From Clarireedia homoeocarpa (lineage: Eukaryota; Ascomycota; Leotiomycetes; Helotiales; Rutstroemiaceae), in contig LNKV01000023.1 of NCBI GenBank assembly GCA_001465935.1, forward strand, positions 186,001-250,000: a stretch of 64,000 nucleotides of DNA, written 5' to 3'. This document shows positions 46,222-58,911 of this stretch, one piece after another. A program made the translations under genes and the position numbers. The number at the start of each line of letters is the position of its first letter. Positions within the stretch are counted from its first letter, which is position 1. The notes below the pieces were generated by a model. That model did not search any database, was not told where the DNA came from, and worked only from the letters and a program-made list of their open reading frames with translations.

Positions 46222-47965
46222 TTACAATCTAGCTCTCATGGGGTCTTCATCTATCGCTTCCTCGATAAACCTCATCGCCTCTACGAGTCTCCTTTCTTGC
46301 ATCTTTGGGGCAATAACTTGCACACATAGAGTAGTATTCAGGTATACTCTTCTATCAATCGTCTTCTCGTCCCCTGTTCTTCATTAGAATTTATATTGCA
46401 TGTACACTGCGAGACAACTTACATAGTTCCCTATTTACCTCATCCCAACTTCCCAGTGGTTTACCGGCGGCAATCTCTCCCTCTAAATCACTTTCTTTAA
46501 ACTCCCTCACAGGTAATGTCGCCGCAGGATAATCTAGCAAAACGAAACTGCTCGTGTAACTTGAGCCATTCCATCTATCAATTGGTGGGGTAGGGTGTGG
46601 AGCGACAGGACAAATAATCGCATCGATCATCCTACCAGTTTTCGGATCTCTCCAAATCTTCAACATCTCCGTCTCTAACTCTATCTTCTTCGCATGTATA
46701 TCGACGAGGTTGGGGAGAGTCATGGGAGGTTTCCGTTTCAATCGAGTAGATAACCAATTGATGAGAGGTTCAGAAGTTTCTTCGAGAAGATCAAACATAA
46801 AATTCCCTCCGTCGATACCGAAGAATGCATTCGCAAGGGACTGGCATTTTTTGAACGCTGCTGCATCAATTTCAAAGACTTCTTGGCCAGATTGTCGAAG
46901 CTTTTGGACTATCTCGTCAGTTACTTTTGCGATTGGAGGTAATGGTGTAATGAGTCCATCCGTTCGAATCACGCCGATCAATGGCTTTTCATGAATTGAA
47001 CCTTGTTCATCCCACATTCCATATGCAACAGCCGGATCCCTTTCCCATGGTTTCATATTCGAGATTGTTTGCAGGAACAGTTCGCAGTCTCGCAAACTTC
47101 TTGCGATAGGCCCTGCACTCGCTTGTAATCCGATTTTTGATGCTCCAGGTTTTTGTCCTCCTTGTTGTCCCACATAAGGTATTCTTTGCGCCGACGGTTT
47201 GATTCCGTACAGTCCATTGCACATAGCTGGAATCCTAATACTTCCACCAACATCTGTCCCAACTCCCAAAACACTCCCTCGCATGGCCACCAAAGCCCCT
47301 TCACCACCTGAACTTCCACCAGCAGTAACCCTCCTATCCCTCGGATTAAGCACCCTCCCAAACAAGTTGTTATCCGAATCCAATGCCATCAGCGTCTGCG
47401 GGATATTTGTCTTACAATATAGGACCGCACCCGCCTCAAGCAGAAGATCTACCAGTAAAGAATTCTCCTTCGCTGGATTCTCCGCTAACGCAGCAATCCC
47501 AATCGAAGCATCGTAGCCTTTCACCTTAAACGTATCCTTGAGCGAAACCGGCACACCATGTAAAGGACCAACTGGTTCGCCCGTTCGCTTGTATTCGTTA
47601 TCCAACCATTTCGCCCGCGCAATCGCATCATCGAAGAAGATTTCCGTCAAGCAGTTGCAAAGTTGTTGAGCAATTGCTGCGCGTTTGCAGAATGCAATTG
47701 CGACGTCTTCCGCTTTGAGATCGCGGGACCGAAGGGCGAGGGCGAGAGAGGTGGCATCGTAGCACTCGGTAATGGATAGTTCAGAGGGTGTTAAGATGCC
47801 ACTTGTGCGAGGAATTGATAGGACGTTAAGAGTTGTGGCTGGTGGTGGATTGGAGAGAAGCCATGCTGATGGGATTCGCGATTGACGTTCTTGCTGTTTA
47901 CGTCGAGCGATTGCGCGCCAGGGAGCTGGTGGATTTCCGGAGGAGGGTGGCAGCTTTTGCTTCAT
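46222..47965 (-). CDS. Amidase (amidase-signature family, acetamidase-like)
   Basis: Serine amidase of the amidase-signature family (PF01425), hydrolysing small amides to acid and ammonia. Exons 46423-47965 and 46222-46373 (GTAAGT donor, AACAG acceptor) give 564 aa. The Ser-cisSer-Lys triad is Lys143 (PVSLKDTF), Ser218 (TAGGSSGGEGA) and Ser242 (GTDVGGSIRIP), with the family spacing. FVLLDYPAATLPV and the C-terminal NTTLCVQVIAPKMQERRLVEAM agree with fungal general amidases of about 540-560 aa. The second exon supplies this conserved end. There is no signal peptide, so it is cytosolic. Such enzymes usually serve nitrogen scavenging; nothing here ties it to a specific substrate. Confidence 0.95.
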
Positions 47966-49177
47966 GGTGATGCTTAATACTTTGTATATGTTAAAAAGCC
48001 GATACTGGTAAAAATCTCATCCTGGGGACATGATTGATAGAGCTTGGTGTGCGGGGTGAAGATGCGGAGAGCACCCTGCTTGCTTTGGATGGAGCTATGC
48101 CAGCGCCGAGGATCAGCTTGTTGCATAGATTATGCAACCATTTCATAAGATGCATAAAGTTTGCTTGGTCGCAAGAAGTTTATTCACGCGTTAGACCTGG
48201 GTGCAGGTATGGACGGTATGGATGAGGACAAAACCTGGCTGATCTCGATCATTCGAAGTATCGTTGTACTGTAAGTATCAGAGAGATAACATCCCTCAGC
48301 CCGGCATACCCGGACACCAAAAATATTCATCCTCCACCGACCTCCAACTCACACCACCACCGACCCCCTTTTCAACCGACCACTGTCCCCCTTTTCAGCC
48401 GACCGCCGTCCCCCTTTGCAACCGCCAACACTCATCTCCTTAAATCTAGACTTCCGTCCCAGATCTTTCCGTTCCTGCCCTCCTATCCTAACTATTCGAC
48501 CTTACAAATTCGACCCCTCAACGGACCTCTCTTCTCGATCCATTAGCTTTCTTGAAAAATTCTTCACACAATATTGAAAAGGCCATGTTGGTAGACCATT
48601 TAGATAACCATATTGTAAAATACCCGACAGCCGCTGGCTGCCGCTTTGGAAATATGATTCATCAGTATGTATATATGTCCTATCACTCAAGCTTAGGAGG
48701 CAAATCTTCTTGACAAGGGTTATTTCTCTCTGTATCGTTTTCGATTGTGGTCGAAAGTTACATACGTTATCTTGCGTTTGCCACCATATCTTTCGTTATT
48801 GTTGGATGTTAGTAGTTGAAGTGGAAGTCGAGCATAATACCGGACTCGATTGACTGTGAGAGGAAAGTTACAACATCTCCCAGGTCGATCAAGTCGGACA
48901 TCGTCTTTACAAAGAATAAGAAGATCATACCACAGAATCTACCAGAGCCCATGATACTTCTTGAAATTGGAAACAGTATACTATCAAGATCCTGAAAGAT
49001 AAGTATTATCTCATTTAATCTCATATCTTCTTTCTTCCTTTGCTGGAAATTCTTTTCTTTCTTCTATCGTCTCGCTTTTCCTTTCTCTCATTTCTCTCTT
49101 CGTCTTCATCTCATCTCCATCCACGCATTCTACACATTTCTATCTTCTACACCCACCGTCCGGACTGAGCCGCAATC
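47966..49177. promoter_or_regulatory. Divergent upstream region with a 25-base degenerate repeat
   Basis: Separates the amidase (minus) from the proline-rich protein gene (plus) and should hold both promoters. At 48361-48425 a unit of about 22-25 bases (CCGACC...TCCCCCTTTTCA) occurs three times, C-rich on this strand. The last 150 bases before 49178 are strongly pyrimidine-rich. Confidence 0.5.
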
Positions 49178-51097
49178 ATGCCCTCAACAACAAGCCGTCA
49201 ACGCCCTTACTCCTTTCCCGAGCCCCTTACTATCACTATCCCCCAATCTCGCTCTAAAACCCGACCTATTTTATTACAGCAAGACCCTTCCGAGCAGAAA
49301 TCGAAATCACGAACCACCCAACGAAAACACAGATCATATCAACCCACCACAGATACTAGCTCCAACACAACGAAAAAGACCAAGCCCACCCCTCTTTTCT
49401 GCTCCAGTCCTACATTTCGCGCTCCAGATGCTCTAATACCGGCTCGATACCCAACAACCCCTGAATCTGCATCACCATCAGAAAATGAGACATCATATTT
49501 CTCATCCCCATCCCCAGACTCTTCGCCGGAATCTACATATAACCACAGCTACAACCAAATCTCCACGATCACACCCTCCTCCCCATCCCCATCCCCATTC
49601 CCATCCCCTCTAAAACGCCAATCTCGCGCTCGCCCCCGCGAACGTCGTCTTCACAAGAAGTCCCAGCGAAAGTCCAGCGTCACAATTCAGGTTGCATCCG
49701 CGCATCTTGCCTATACAGAAGATCAAGGTATCGTGTCTGCCGAGTATTGGTTAGATCAATATCAAGGTAAAAATCAAGATTCGTATCTGGACCAGAGCCG
49801 AGACTATGATCTAATTTCACCTCTTTCACAACCTCAACCACGAGTAGAGCCCAAAAGACAGACCAGATCTTACCGAAAGTCTCATTCTCGCTCTCACACA
49901 CACGCCAAATCCCATTCTCATTCCCACTCACACACCGAGCAGCAAACCTCACGCTCGCATAGACAAAAGTACGAGTACGAGCACGAGCACGAGCAGGTAT
50001 ACCAACAGGAAGAATATCTACCCGGCTACGCCACAGATCAACGATACGAATACCTTAGAGAAGAAGCTCAAGAAGAAGACTGCAGCAGGTCAAGGCAACA
50101 ATACTACTACACTAACTTAGCAGCTAGATCTACTTCTTCACAATCTTCTACAACCGCGGTGGTATCAACTGAACACGAGCATCAGCATCGCCACCAGAAA
50201 ATAGCTACCTATATCCCATCTCGTTCTCACACCCACTCACCCCACCACCAAACAACATACATCCCATCGCACTACTCACCCACTCCCTCCTCCTCTCACA
50301 ACCCTCCGCCAAACACACCCTCATCCCTTTCCTCACTCAAATCCCAACAACCTGGATCTCAACCCCCCTCTAACCCCACCCCATCTCACCAACCCTCACC
50401 CCCCAACCCCCTCGAAATCCAAAACCAGCACCTCCTCACCCGTCTCCTCCGCTCCCGCCGCTACGGCGACATCGCAGAACACGCTCACGCCACCGAGCAA
50501 AAGCGTCAGAACTTGCTTACGCAAATCTCCGTTCTTAATGACGAGTTAGAGGCGTTGAGCTATCAGGAACGGGATCTTGTTGCTGAGTTGGTGGATTACG
50601 GGGTTGATGAGGGGAGGCTGCCTAGTGTATGTATTTTCTTTTTCTTTATTTCTGTTTTTGTTTGGTTTGTTTGGTTTGATCATGCATTGGATGGGCTATT
50701 GATTAAGGCTTTCGTAAAAGTCGTTTTCACCCAGCTGAACTAACCCGTCAAATAGTACCTCGCCGAAACCCTCCACTGGCGTACCTACCTCCCGCCCACG
50801 GGCGGCTACTTCGGCGGCTGGGAGCAGTACTGGGAGAAGCGGATCACGGCCGAATGGTACGGGGTACCTATCGAGGCGCTCGCGGATACCGGGAAGAAAG
50901 TCGGGGTGTGGAAACGGTGGGGGAGGAAGATGTTTGGGCGGTTTTGGGGAGGTCCTGATGCGTGGAAGGTAGATGCGGGGAAGGGGGAAGCGGGGAAGGG
51001 AAGTGAGGGGGATGCAGAGGGTGAGTGGATTGGTGAGAAGGATTGGAGTTGGGGAGGAGGAAGCGAGGGGGAGGTGAATGAGAAAGAAGGGAAGTGA
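49178..51097 (+). CDS. Ser/Pro-rich protein with conserved coiled-coil end, unknown role
   Basis: Exons 49178-50626 and 50756-51097 (GTATGT donor, AAATAG acceptor) give 596 aa. The first 400 residues are disordered: Ser/Pro/Thr-rich, with runs of alternating Ser-His (about 225-245) and Glu-His (about 260-275), and Arg-rich patches. Residues about 410-475 form a helical, coiled-coil-like segment (LLTRLLRSRRYGDIAEHAH, LLTQISVLNDELEALSYQERDLVAELVDYG). The second exon continues with a dense, conserved-looking segment, YLAETLHWRTYLPPTGGYFGGWEQYWEKRITAEWYGVP, then a Gly/Glu-rich tail. I do not recognise the family. A structural or chromatin-linked role would be guesswork. Confidence 0.75.
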
Positions 51098-53097
51098 AGG
51101 CGGAAAAGGCGAAGAATAGGGGATTGAATAATTCTATCAAAACGATACAGTAATCTAGTGTAAAACCCCCGCCTACTCATCCACACCACATAACTAATAA
51201 ATCCTCCCAAGAATATCGACAGGGACAGTAAATTCAACTCCAGTATATACATGAATGAAGCCCACAACCACTCGCAACGCAGCGCATATAAAGCCGACAA
51301 CGACGTAGAGACACGAAAGAGTAGAAACAAAGATACCTAACAAACTAGTCACATTAGAGAAATAGGCAAATACAGTAATGTAATTAGAATAAAATAAATA
51401 TAATTAAAAAACGGTTCCGCGAAAAGAGGAAAGGAATAATTTCATCTAGTCTTGCATTCTATCTATATATAAAACCTCTGACCCAACAGATAAATAATCA
51501 ATTAATAATGCATGCCAAAATCCAAAAAATCCAAAATAAGAGAATGACAAGACTGAAGAGAAGGCGGGGGAACGGAGAGGGAGGGAGGGATGTATTCTTG
51601 TGTACAGTAAGTAGGTGGTGGGTGGTCTGTCGATCAAACAATTACCCTATCCTACCCTACCCTACTCTACTCTATTCTACACGTATGAAGAAAACCAACC
51701 ATACATGTATGACCTGCAGATCCAGATTCCCATCCCCAGAGAAGAGGTTACTGGTTCCGCACGCTCGACATTCGAAACACGCAAAAGGCATAAATACAGC
51801 TTACGCGGCCGGGAGACGGAGAAAGGGGGGGGGGGGAAGCGCCCAATTTTCCGTCACATAGAGTGAGTGAAAACTTTCGGGATCGGGGGAGCACACTTTT
51901 GCCTCGTCATGCACCACTATAGCGAGTAGAAGAGAAGTGGGGGGGGGGGGGAAGAAGCTGGGTAAAGGTTAGATTAAATCTAATTTAGACCATACCATAT
52001 CATGCTGTATCAATATACTTAGTCCAGTCCCGGTCTCAGTCTCAGTCTCAAAATCCCCAGCGCCAAGAACCAAAACCTCCAAAGGAACTAATCTCACCCG
52101 TGAAATGATTGAGAGTGCGGGTTAAGAGGCGATGAAAGGTGTAGTCAGCGAGCGCACAATGGCCTCATCGAGGACCAGTACTATAACTTAGGTAGTCTCC
52201 AAATAGACATCTGCGGGACGAAAAAGAGGCGAATGTACTCATAAGGGGGCGAGTATTAGTCATATAGCACAGCTGTAGCGGCAAGCGCGGTTGAGATATG
52301 CAATGTGATTCACAGGAGGAGGAGGAGATGGTGGTGGTGGAGAAAATTTAATGGATGGATAGATAGGCAAGGTCAGTTAGATGGTATTGTATTGGAAGTG
52401 GAGGCAAGCGCACAGTTTTGCCAGTGAGAAGAAGTGAACAATAGAGGCGAAGGCATTTTTTCTCCTGTATACGTTATTGACACATGTCACCGCACATTCT
52501 CTCCCTTTTCATAGCTGTTGGAAAGTTGGAATCTCGTACATGATACTAATCACGACGAACTTCAAGATCTGGGATAAACTTGAAGCACACTCCACATATT
52601 ACTAGCACATCGTGCCTCTAGAGTCAAAATCAAAAAAAATGCCACCTATCCAAGCCACCGCGCCCACTGACCCATAGAATCTAGACCCAAGATTGAATGA
52701 AAACTTTTTCCCGTGTGGATGGTCTCAAAAAGGGTCGGCGGTCACCTGAAAATATTTTCCCATCAACATTGCCCCATCATTCATCTGGCCGTAATCAAAC
52801 CCATACAATTTCGTCATCCGACCTATATTGACCACCTCAGATTTGGTAGAATCTGATCAGAGCAATTTTCATGAATTATCCTTAAGGGAAAGGCACTTGC
52901 CACTTTCCCCGGTAAAATAGGCTGGAAACTCCCCCTATCTTTGCACGGACCACCACCATTCATCTCTCTTTCCTATAGAGTCGATTGTAGAAAAACCTGA
53001 AGATATTGCTGTCCGGTGGATAATTAATTGTCGACCCCTGCGACATTCTTTCCATACATACAAGTAACTTGGACGTCCAACGTCGAGATTGAACATC
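51098..53097. other. Intergenic 2 kb, nothing gene-like
   Basis: Contains G runs of about 12 near 51826 and 51940, a CTCAGT repeat near 52033 and a GGTGGT run near 52330. No supported gene. Confidence 0.5.
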
Positions 53098-53964
53098 ATG
53101 GTTACACTACCAGATCCGAAAAGGTATGTTTCAAAATCATATTCAATGCAACATCAGCTAATTCACGAATGTAGCACCGATTGGCCTGGAGTAAGAAGAG
53201 TGTACTGGGCCAATTTCCAAGAATTGTGGGAAGACCATTTGGAAGATGAGAAACAAAAGGATCAGTTCAAATTCTGTTTGCTGCTCCAGCGCTTGATCGA
53301 CGTTTGTAAGAAAGCAAAAGGAACAAAGCCGATTGAGGCACTTTATCATGACGCAGTTCTCAACCTGCGAAGAATGGGTGTGAAAAAAGAACTTATGAGC
53401 CCTGAATGGAGGGGTTATATCAAAGACCAAGAGGACGAGATTCTGAAAGCAGAAAGAAAGAAAGCCAGAAAGGATTGGGAGAAAAAGAAGACCAAGGAGA
53501 TTTACTTGTCCAGACCCAAACGCAGGAGAAAGGAACATTGGCCAGCAAGGTCATTGGTCTCACCGGACTCGGATAGCGATATCTCTGTCGTGAAACGGTC
53601 ACACGATCCGCCGGACGAAATCACCAAAAAGGTGAAAGAGTGGTATCCATCCGACAACCCCGACTCCAAAGAGTGGCATCCACCGCCGCGTCACGTTAAG
53701 TTTAAGAAGGAGGATTGCGCCAGATCTGATTGTTCACGGACCTTTCACTACGTACGAACCACACCTAAGCCTCCTGCTCGCCCTCCCTTGAAGTGGGTGT
53801 ATCAAAAAGTGAAATGTGAGGTATACGGCTGTCCCGGAGGCTGCGGTAGGAAGTACCATCGGGAATGGGCCCTAGTCGAAGATGAAGACGAAATTAAGAA
53901 ACGTGATGAAGCCGTGAAGAAGAAAAGCCCACCACCGAAACCCGTTTACTTCACAACTGGATAG
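53098..53964 (+). CDS. Small charged protein with two Cys/His clusters
   Basis: Exons 53098-53123 and 53175-53964 (GTATGT donor, AATGTAG acceptor) give 271 aa. The intron length is a multiple of three and open, so unspliced RNA would also read through. The N-terminal 80 residues look helical (WPGVRRVYWANFQELWEDHLEDEKQKDQFKFCLLLQRL). A Lys/Arg-rich stretch follows (KAERKKARKDWEKKKTKE, then RPKRRRKEH), a likely nuclear localisation signal. The C-terminal third has two similar units, CARSDCSRTFHY and CEVYGCPGGCGRKYH, each of the form C-x4-C-x(n)-H, suggesting paired metal sites. I do not recognise the family. A nuclear protein is a reasonable inference. Confidence 0.7.
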   Translation: MVTLPDPKRYVSKSYSMQHQLIHECSTDWPGVRRVYWANFQELWEDHLEDEKQKDQFKFCLLLQRLIDVCKKAKGTKPIEALYHDAVLNLRRMGVKKELMSPEWRGYIKDQEDEILKAERKKARKDWEKKKTKEIYLSRPKRRRKEHWPARSLVSPDSDSDISVVKRSHDPPDEITKKVKEWYPSDNPDSKEWHPPPRHVKFKKEDCARSDCSRTFHYVRTTPKPPARPPLKWVYQKVKCEVYGCPGGCGRKYHREWALVEDEDEIKKRDEAVKKKSPPPKPVYFTTG

Positions 53965-56900
53965 CCATAGTGGACAATTTACCCGAATCCGTATACCGTA
54001 TCAGCACCTTGCTGTGAAGGCACACTCAGCCTCACATTACCACCATACGCCTGCACTGGCATTTGGGCAGTATGACATTGATGTGTGAACGTAGAGGGCT
54101 GGCGCATGGTTGACTTCAAGCTTCATCGCAGCAACGCTGTTTCGGCAGATGGGTTGTAGTAAAGCCATCAATCAGCCTTGTGGAGCAAATCCAGCATGCA
54201 CGGCACCAATCTCGACGTACTTGTATTGTTTGCGAGACTCAAAATAGAACTGTTCCCCACATCGTTAATCTATGGGCGAATCAGAACAAGGGGAAATTGC
54301 AGGAAGGCACGAATTGGTCGTCAACAGACTTCTGATTCAGCTGCACCGGGATACTCTTTTGAAATAAGTGGGCTACGCGCTGGGGTCCGCTTATATTTGT
54401 ATATTTGCGCTGGGTCTGTGCTGGTGATGAAGCTCGTCTTCGAAAAATGGAAGCAAGGAAGGATTAGTCGGTCGAGCAAAGTGGACGCGATGGAGGGCTG
54501 AGGCCATAAATGCTTCGAGGAGGGCTGGAATATGATCAGGCAATCGTCAACTTCAGACAAGCATGTTTGGTGTGAAACAAATGGGTGATGTTGTCGCATC
54601 GGGCATGAAAAAGTTTCAAGGTGCCGTTTTTGGATGAGTTGGTTGTTGAGACATTTTCGGCAACAATGAGGTTTTCAAAGTAGAGCTAGTTAGAGATCAT
54701 GTACATACAAAAGTACTTGAAGCATGACAAGCTTTTCCATTCACAATCAAACGCTTGTGGTAAAATGCCGGACGTCCCAGGTGTTCACAAGGCAATTGCC
54801 GTGAAGAGATGATGATATTCACACATTTGATAGATAGTTCAGGGTCACCACCCGTTTGGTGTTAGGGGCTCCTTACTAGCTCTAGCAGATCTTCCCAAAT
54901 GCGACATTCATACCAAGTACTTTTTTCTCTTATGGCTTAGGGAGTTCACACACCACCAGTAAGGCCTGTCAAAAGAGTGCACGGAGTTCCCGGATCCAAA
55001 TGATGGAGGTGGGAAGCGGTTGAGTGATCTAAGGAGACGTGAGGGAGATGTGAGGAGACTGGAGACTTGGGAAGGGATGGCATTGAGGGTCGTCAAAAGT
55101 TGTATGTAGATGAGTGCATTATAATGATTGAGTGACGGGTAATAGACAGATGATGAGTTTTTGAAATGATGGTGAAACAGTAGTGAAGACGACATGGGGA
55201 AGAGGACGAAGCCATGCTATTTCTGTGCTGAGCCTTGATGGCGGTATAAAGGACGTGTTGAGGTCGAAGTCGAAGTCGAAGTCGAAGTTGCGATAGCTTT
55301 CAAAGTGAAATGCCGTGGAAGGTGGAAGCGAAATAGAAGCATTTGATGGTTTGATGATTTGATGGTTTGATGATTTGATGCTTTGATGATTTGATGATTT
55401 GATGATGGAAAAGTCTCGGGACCGATAATTAGGCGACTCGGCAATTCTCAACGTCCACTGTCCGTCCGAGGCCCACCTCTAGCTCAAACTTATGCTAGCT
55501 TGCTACTTCGTACAAAGTAGTTTACATGAGGTATAAAAGGTTATGCATTAACCAAGACATCTTATTGGATGAAAATGAGTGACTAAACCTTTCCTTTGTC
55601 CTTTGGATTGAGCTCGGATTGAGCTCAGAAATTCGGTTCAAGAGGAAAGCGTCTATTCTGTGTGGCTAGGATTCTTTTATATCCGGGGTTGTCGAGAATT
55701 TGCTGTTCGAAATTCAGCGTGGCCGATTTCCACTGGCGACTGGAGACTGAAGACTGGAGACTGTTGTATCTGCCCGAGTGCGGTGTCGGCTTGATGAAAC
55801 GGGAGTTATTATTGACATTGACCATTAAGATGATCACCGACTACTTACTGTACTAGGACATTCCCTTCTCTTCCCTTCAGTTGTCGCAAGGCATAGTGCT
55901 GTGGTGCTAAGACAAGGGGGGCAGTGCATGAATGAGTTAAGGGTGTCTCATGGACATGACCGTCACAAGGCGGGAGGGGCAGTGGGAATAGCTACATGCT
56001 TTTGGCAGTGCGGAATAGAACAGAAACAGAAGAACGGTTAGCTCTGTTTTGAAGAGGTGAAGGAATACTCCGTCAAAATGAGAGGTGAGGATCAATATAC
56101 CCGACCGGTCTTTCCACGGATAATGTGCGGGACAGCTGTTGCTGTTACAAAGTATGTTGATGAGGAGAAATGCAAAGCACAAAGTACATAATGAAAGCCC
56201 GTAGCATTCGTCCCATGTTCTTGTCTACTCTTGATGCCCCCTTTCCTCCTAAGCACTGCACTGCACTGCGTCTGGGTTCGTCTCATCTTCAAAGCCTCCA
56301 GAGTCCACGAAGCAACTTATACTTCAATAACACCTGTCATCAAAGCTACGCCCTCGCCCTCACCCACGCCCACGCCCACGCCTAGCAAAGTAACGGTTAC
56401 GCTTGGTGTATACTCGTAATTGCAGCTGCAGGTGCATACGAGTTCTTGTTTCTTTCCTGATTTCATTAAGAAACGATTCGTATAGAAGCACTGCCGGAAG
56501 CATGCTACCTCCTCGCTAGGAATTGTCCCTTTTGTACGATTGGGGTTGAACCTACGAAGTGCTAGCTCTTTCTCACCCCTCGCACTTCCGAATCTCCGTG
56601 CTCCCGACCCTTATCCTTACCGAGCCACTATCAGCCAATCACAGCCACCCAAACTAGCCCTTTTTCCCTTGATCGGTAAAACTTTGACCCTTCGACCTTC
56701 GACTTTTAGAAGTGAACGCGCGTCGTTCCTCACTACCCGCTTTCCCGCTCTGATCTAAGCCACTCTCTCACTTCCCACTTCTCACCTCAATCACCTCAAT
56801 CCCCAAAACTCCAATCAAAAGTCCAAAAGGTCTAAGGCAACAATATTTCCCGACTTTCACTACACACATTCACCCTTCCTTCTTGATTGTCTCAATTCCC

Positions 56901-57074
56901 ACCTTTTCCAGGACGCACCTTGGATCTTGTTTCTACTGAACGAGGAACTTGATCAACAAACAACATCAACCCCCCCGAAACGAGTCTACCTAAAAATACC
57001 ATCAAGTCTATCGTTTTATATCCTCAGAAACCCTTCATCGATCGCGATACGAACTCAACATACCCACTTCCGCC
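53965..57074. other. Intergenic 3.1 kb with short tandem repeats
   Basis: Upstream region and probable long 5' leader of the bZIP gene at 57075. Contains a GTCGAA repeat (55263-55288), an eight-base TTTGATGN repeat (55342-55407) and a CACGCC run near 56360-56380. The last 500 bases are pyrimidine-rich, typical of a fungal promoter and leader. Open frames here have no recognisable motif. Confidence 0.5.
55342..55407. repeat. TTTGATGN-type octamer repeat
   Basis: About eight imperfect tandem copies of TTTGATG followed by G, A or C. Intergenic; a GTCGAA hexamer repeat lies 55 bases upstream. Confidence 0.85.
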
Positions 57075-58911
57075 ATGAAATCCGAGTCCAGCATGTCGTC
57101 GGCTTCGCCCAATCTAACCACTTCTCAGGGCGGGTGTTTAGATCCCCTCGACTCTCTAATCGACTTCTCAGAATACGAGACTGTATCATATCACTCACCT
57201 TCCCTCTCGCCATCTATCTCGAAATCACAATTCGCACGACCATCTGCTGCGAGCACCCCTACCACCTTAGCATCGTCGTCTTCTCAACCAACACTCTCTG
57301 GCCCGAGCCATCAATACGATCTTTACCGTCAACAAACCGGAATCCCACAAGGTGCCATTGCAAGCACCTTGGCAATTAACCAAAACAATGCGCACATCAA
57401 CAATAAGTATGGATTCTCGGATGGATACTTGTCTGGATTGAGTCCAAGTGAAGAATTTGTTGACTTTGGAACCGCCCCATCTCAAACGCCATTCAATCCA
57501 TCTGATGTCGATATGGATTACGAGTCAGCACATCACGATCCAGCATTCTTCTATCCAGATCAATCAGCAGAGTTTGTTGATCCAAGCAATATTGGTGCGC
57601 AAAGCCTACCAGTCACGACTGTTCTTCCTACACAATCAAGCAATGTTGGTCGCCTGTGGCCTGGTATGCATCAACAACAAGCCGCCTTGGCCAAGGCTCA
57701 AGCACAACAGAAGCAGCAACAAGCCATCATCCAACAACAACGTCAGAATGCTCTAGCTGCAGCTGGTGGCCAACAAAGACCGGCTCAACCACAGCGCACA
57801 AGAGCGCATGGGTCTACTGATCCTGTTATCGAAGAGAAGATCTCCCAACTCCTCAACTCAATGAGACATAGCAGCGTTCTCACAGACGGTGGCGACTCAG
57901 GAACATCAAACCACATGGCTCATGTACAAAAAATGCGAAAGGAAGAAGAGGATATGGATGAGGATGAGAGATTGTTGGCTAGTGAAGAGGGAAAGAAATT
58001 GAGCAGCAAGGAGCGAAGACAACTCAGAAACAAGGTCTCTGCTCGTGCATTCAGATCGAGAAGAAAGGGTAAGCAACTTGATTTCAGTCTAATTATATCT
58101 TCATGCTAACAATGTTCTAGAATACATCAGTCAACTCGAAGGCGAAATTGCTGCCAAAGTTAATGAGAACAGCGATTTACGATCACAGAACCGAGCATTA
58201 ATGGAGGAGAACACTCGCCTGTCAGACTTGACTCGCATGCTTCTCTCCTCGCCAGCTTTCTCTGGCTTCCTTGATACCTTGTCATCCAACCCTGCTGCAC
58301 AACAAGCACCACCTGCGTCTCAACCCACCCAAGCGGAGCAACCACGACAAGTCCGAAAAGATGTCAATCCATATGCCGCTCAACAGATGCAACAACAACA
58401 TATCGGTATGGCTATGATACCCGAGCAAGCAACAGACTTCTCTATGCTTAACATCAACGCCGAAGGAGGATTCAGCTACCAACCTCAAGTCTTTTCTGTT
58501 CTTTCCATGCCCGAGCCTGTCATCGACTCTTCTGTCCTTTCAGGAAAGACTTCCAACTTTGTTGGAAAGCTCGAGTCAGAGGATGAGAAGATTGAGCTCC
58601 CTGTTGTCGAACGTACTTCAGTGTCTAAACAGCCAGAAGCCGTCGCTGTTGTGGAAGAAGAAATTGACGAAGAGTTTGATGCCGATCCTGCATTTGCTCT
58701 CTTCGCCGAGAACACCACTTCACCTGCCACCTCTTTCGAACTTCCTGAAATTGACTACGCTGCTCTCGGCTTAAAGACACAATATGAACTTGTCGTTCGT
58801 GATCCCGAAGCAGAAAAGGCATCTTCCGACAATGCTTTCGCTAGAGCAACAAGGATATGTGACAGTATGGAAGCTGCAGTCTCACGGCTTGAAGCTTTAA
58901 CTTTCATGTAA
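57075..58911 (+). CDS. bZIP transcription factor
   Basis: Nuclear regulator. Exons 57075-58068 and 58121-58911 (GTAAGC donor, TTCTAG acceptor) give 594 aa. The basic region is KERRQLRNKVSARAFRSRRK (about 312-331) with the N-x7-R pair, directly followed by a leucine zipper (EYISQLEGEIAAKVNENSDLRSQNRALMEEN). The intron splits the basic region from the zipper. The flanks carry a Gln-rich segment (about 195-225) and acidic blocks (KMRKEEEDMDEDE; VVEEEIDEEFDADPAFALF) that could activate transcription. The conserved tail after the zipper (LTRMLLSSPAFSGFLDTLS) and the C-terminal YELVVRDPEAEKA suggest a fungal developmental bZIP; Neurospora ADA-1 comes to mind, but this is memory-based and unverified. 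The start is the first ATG in good context. Confidence 0.9.

Noticed and set aside
54178..54501. 107-codon frame on the plus strand
   Set aside because: Lacks motifs; ends in generic basic sequence without homologue-like features.
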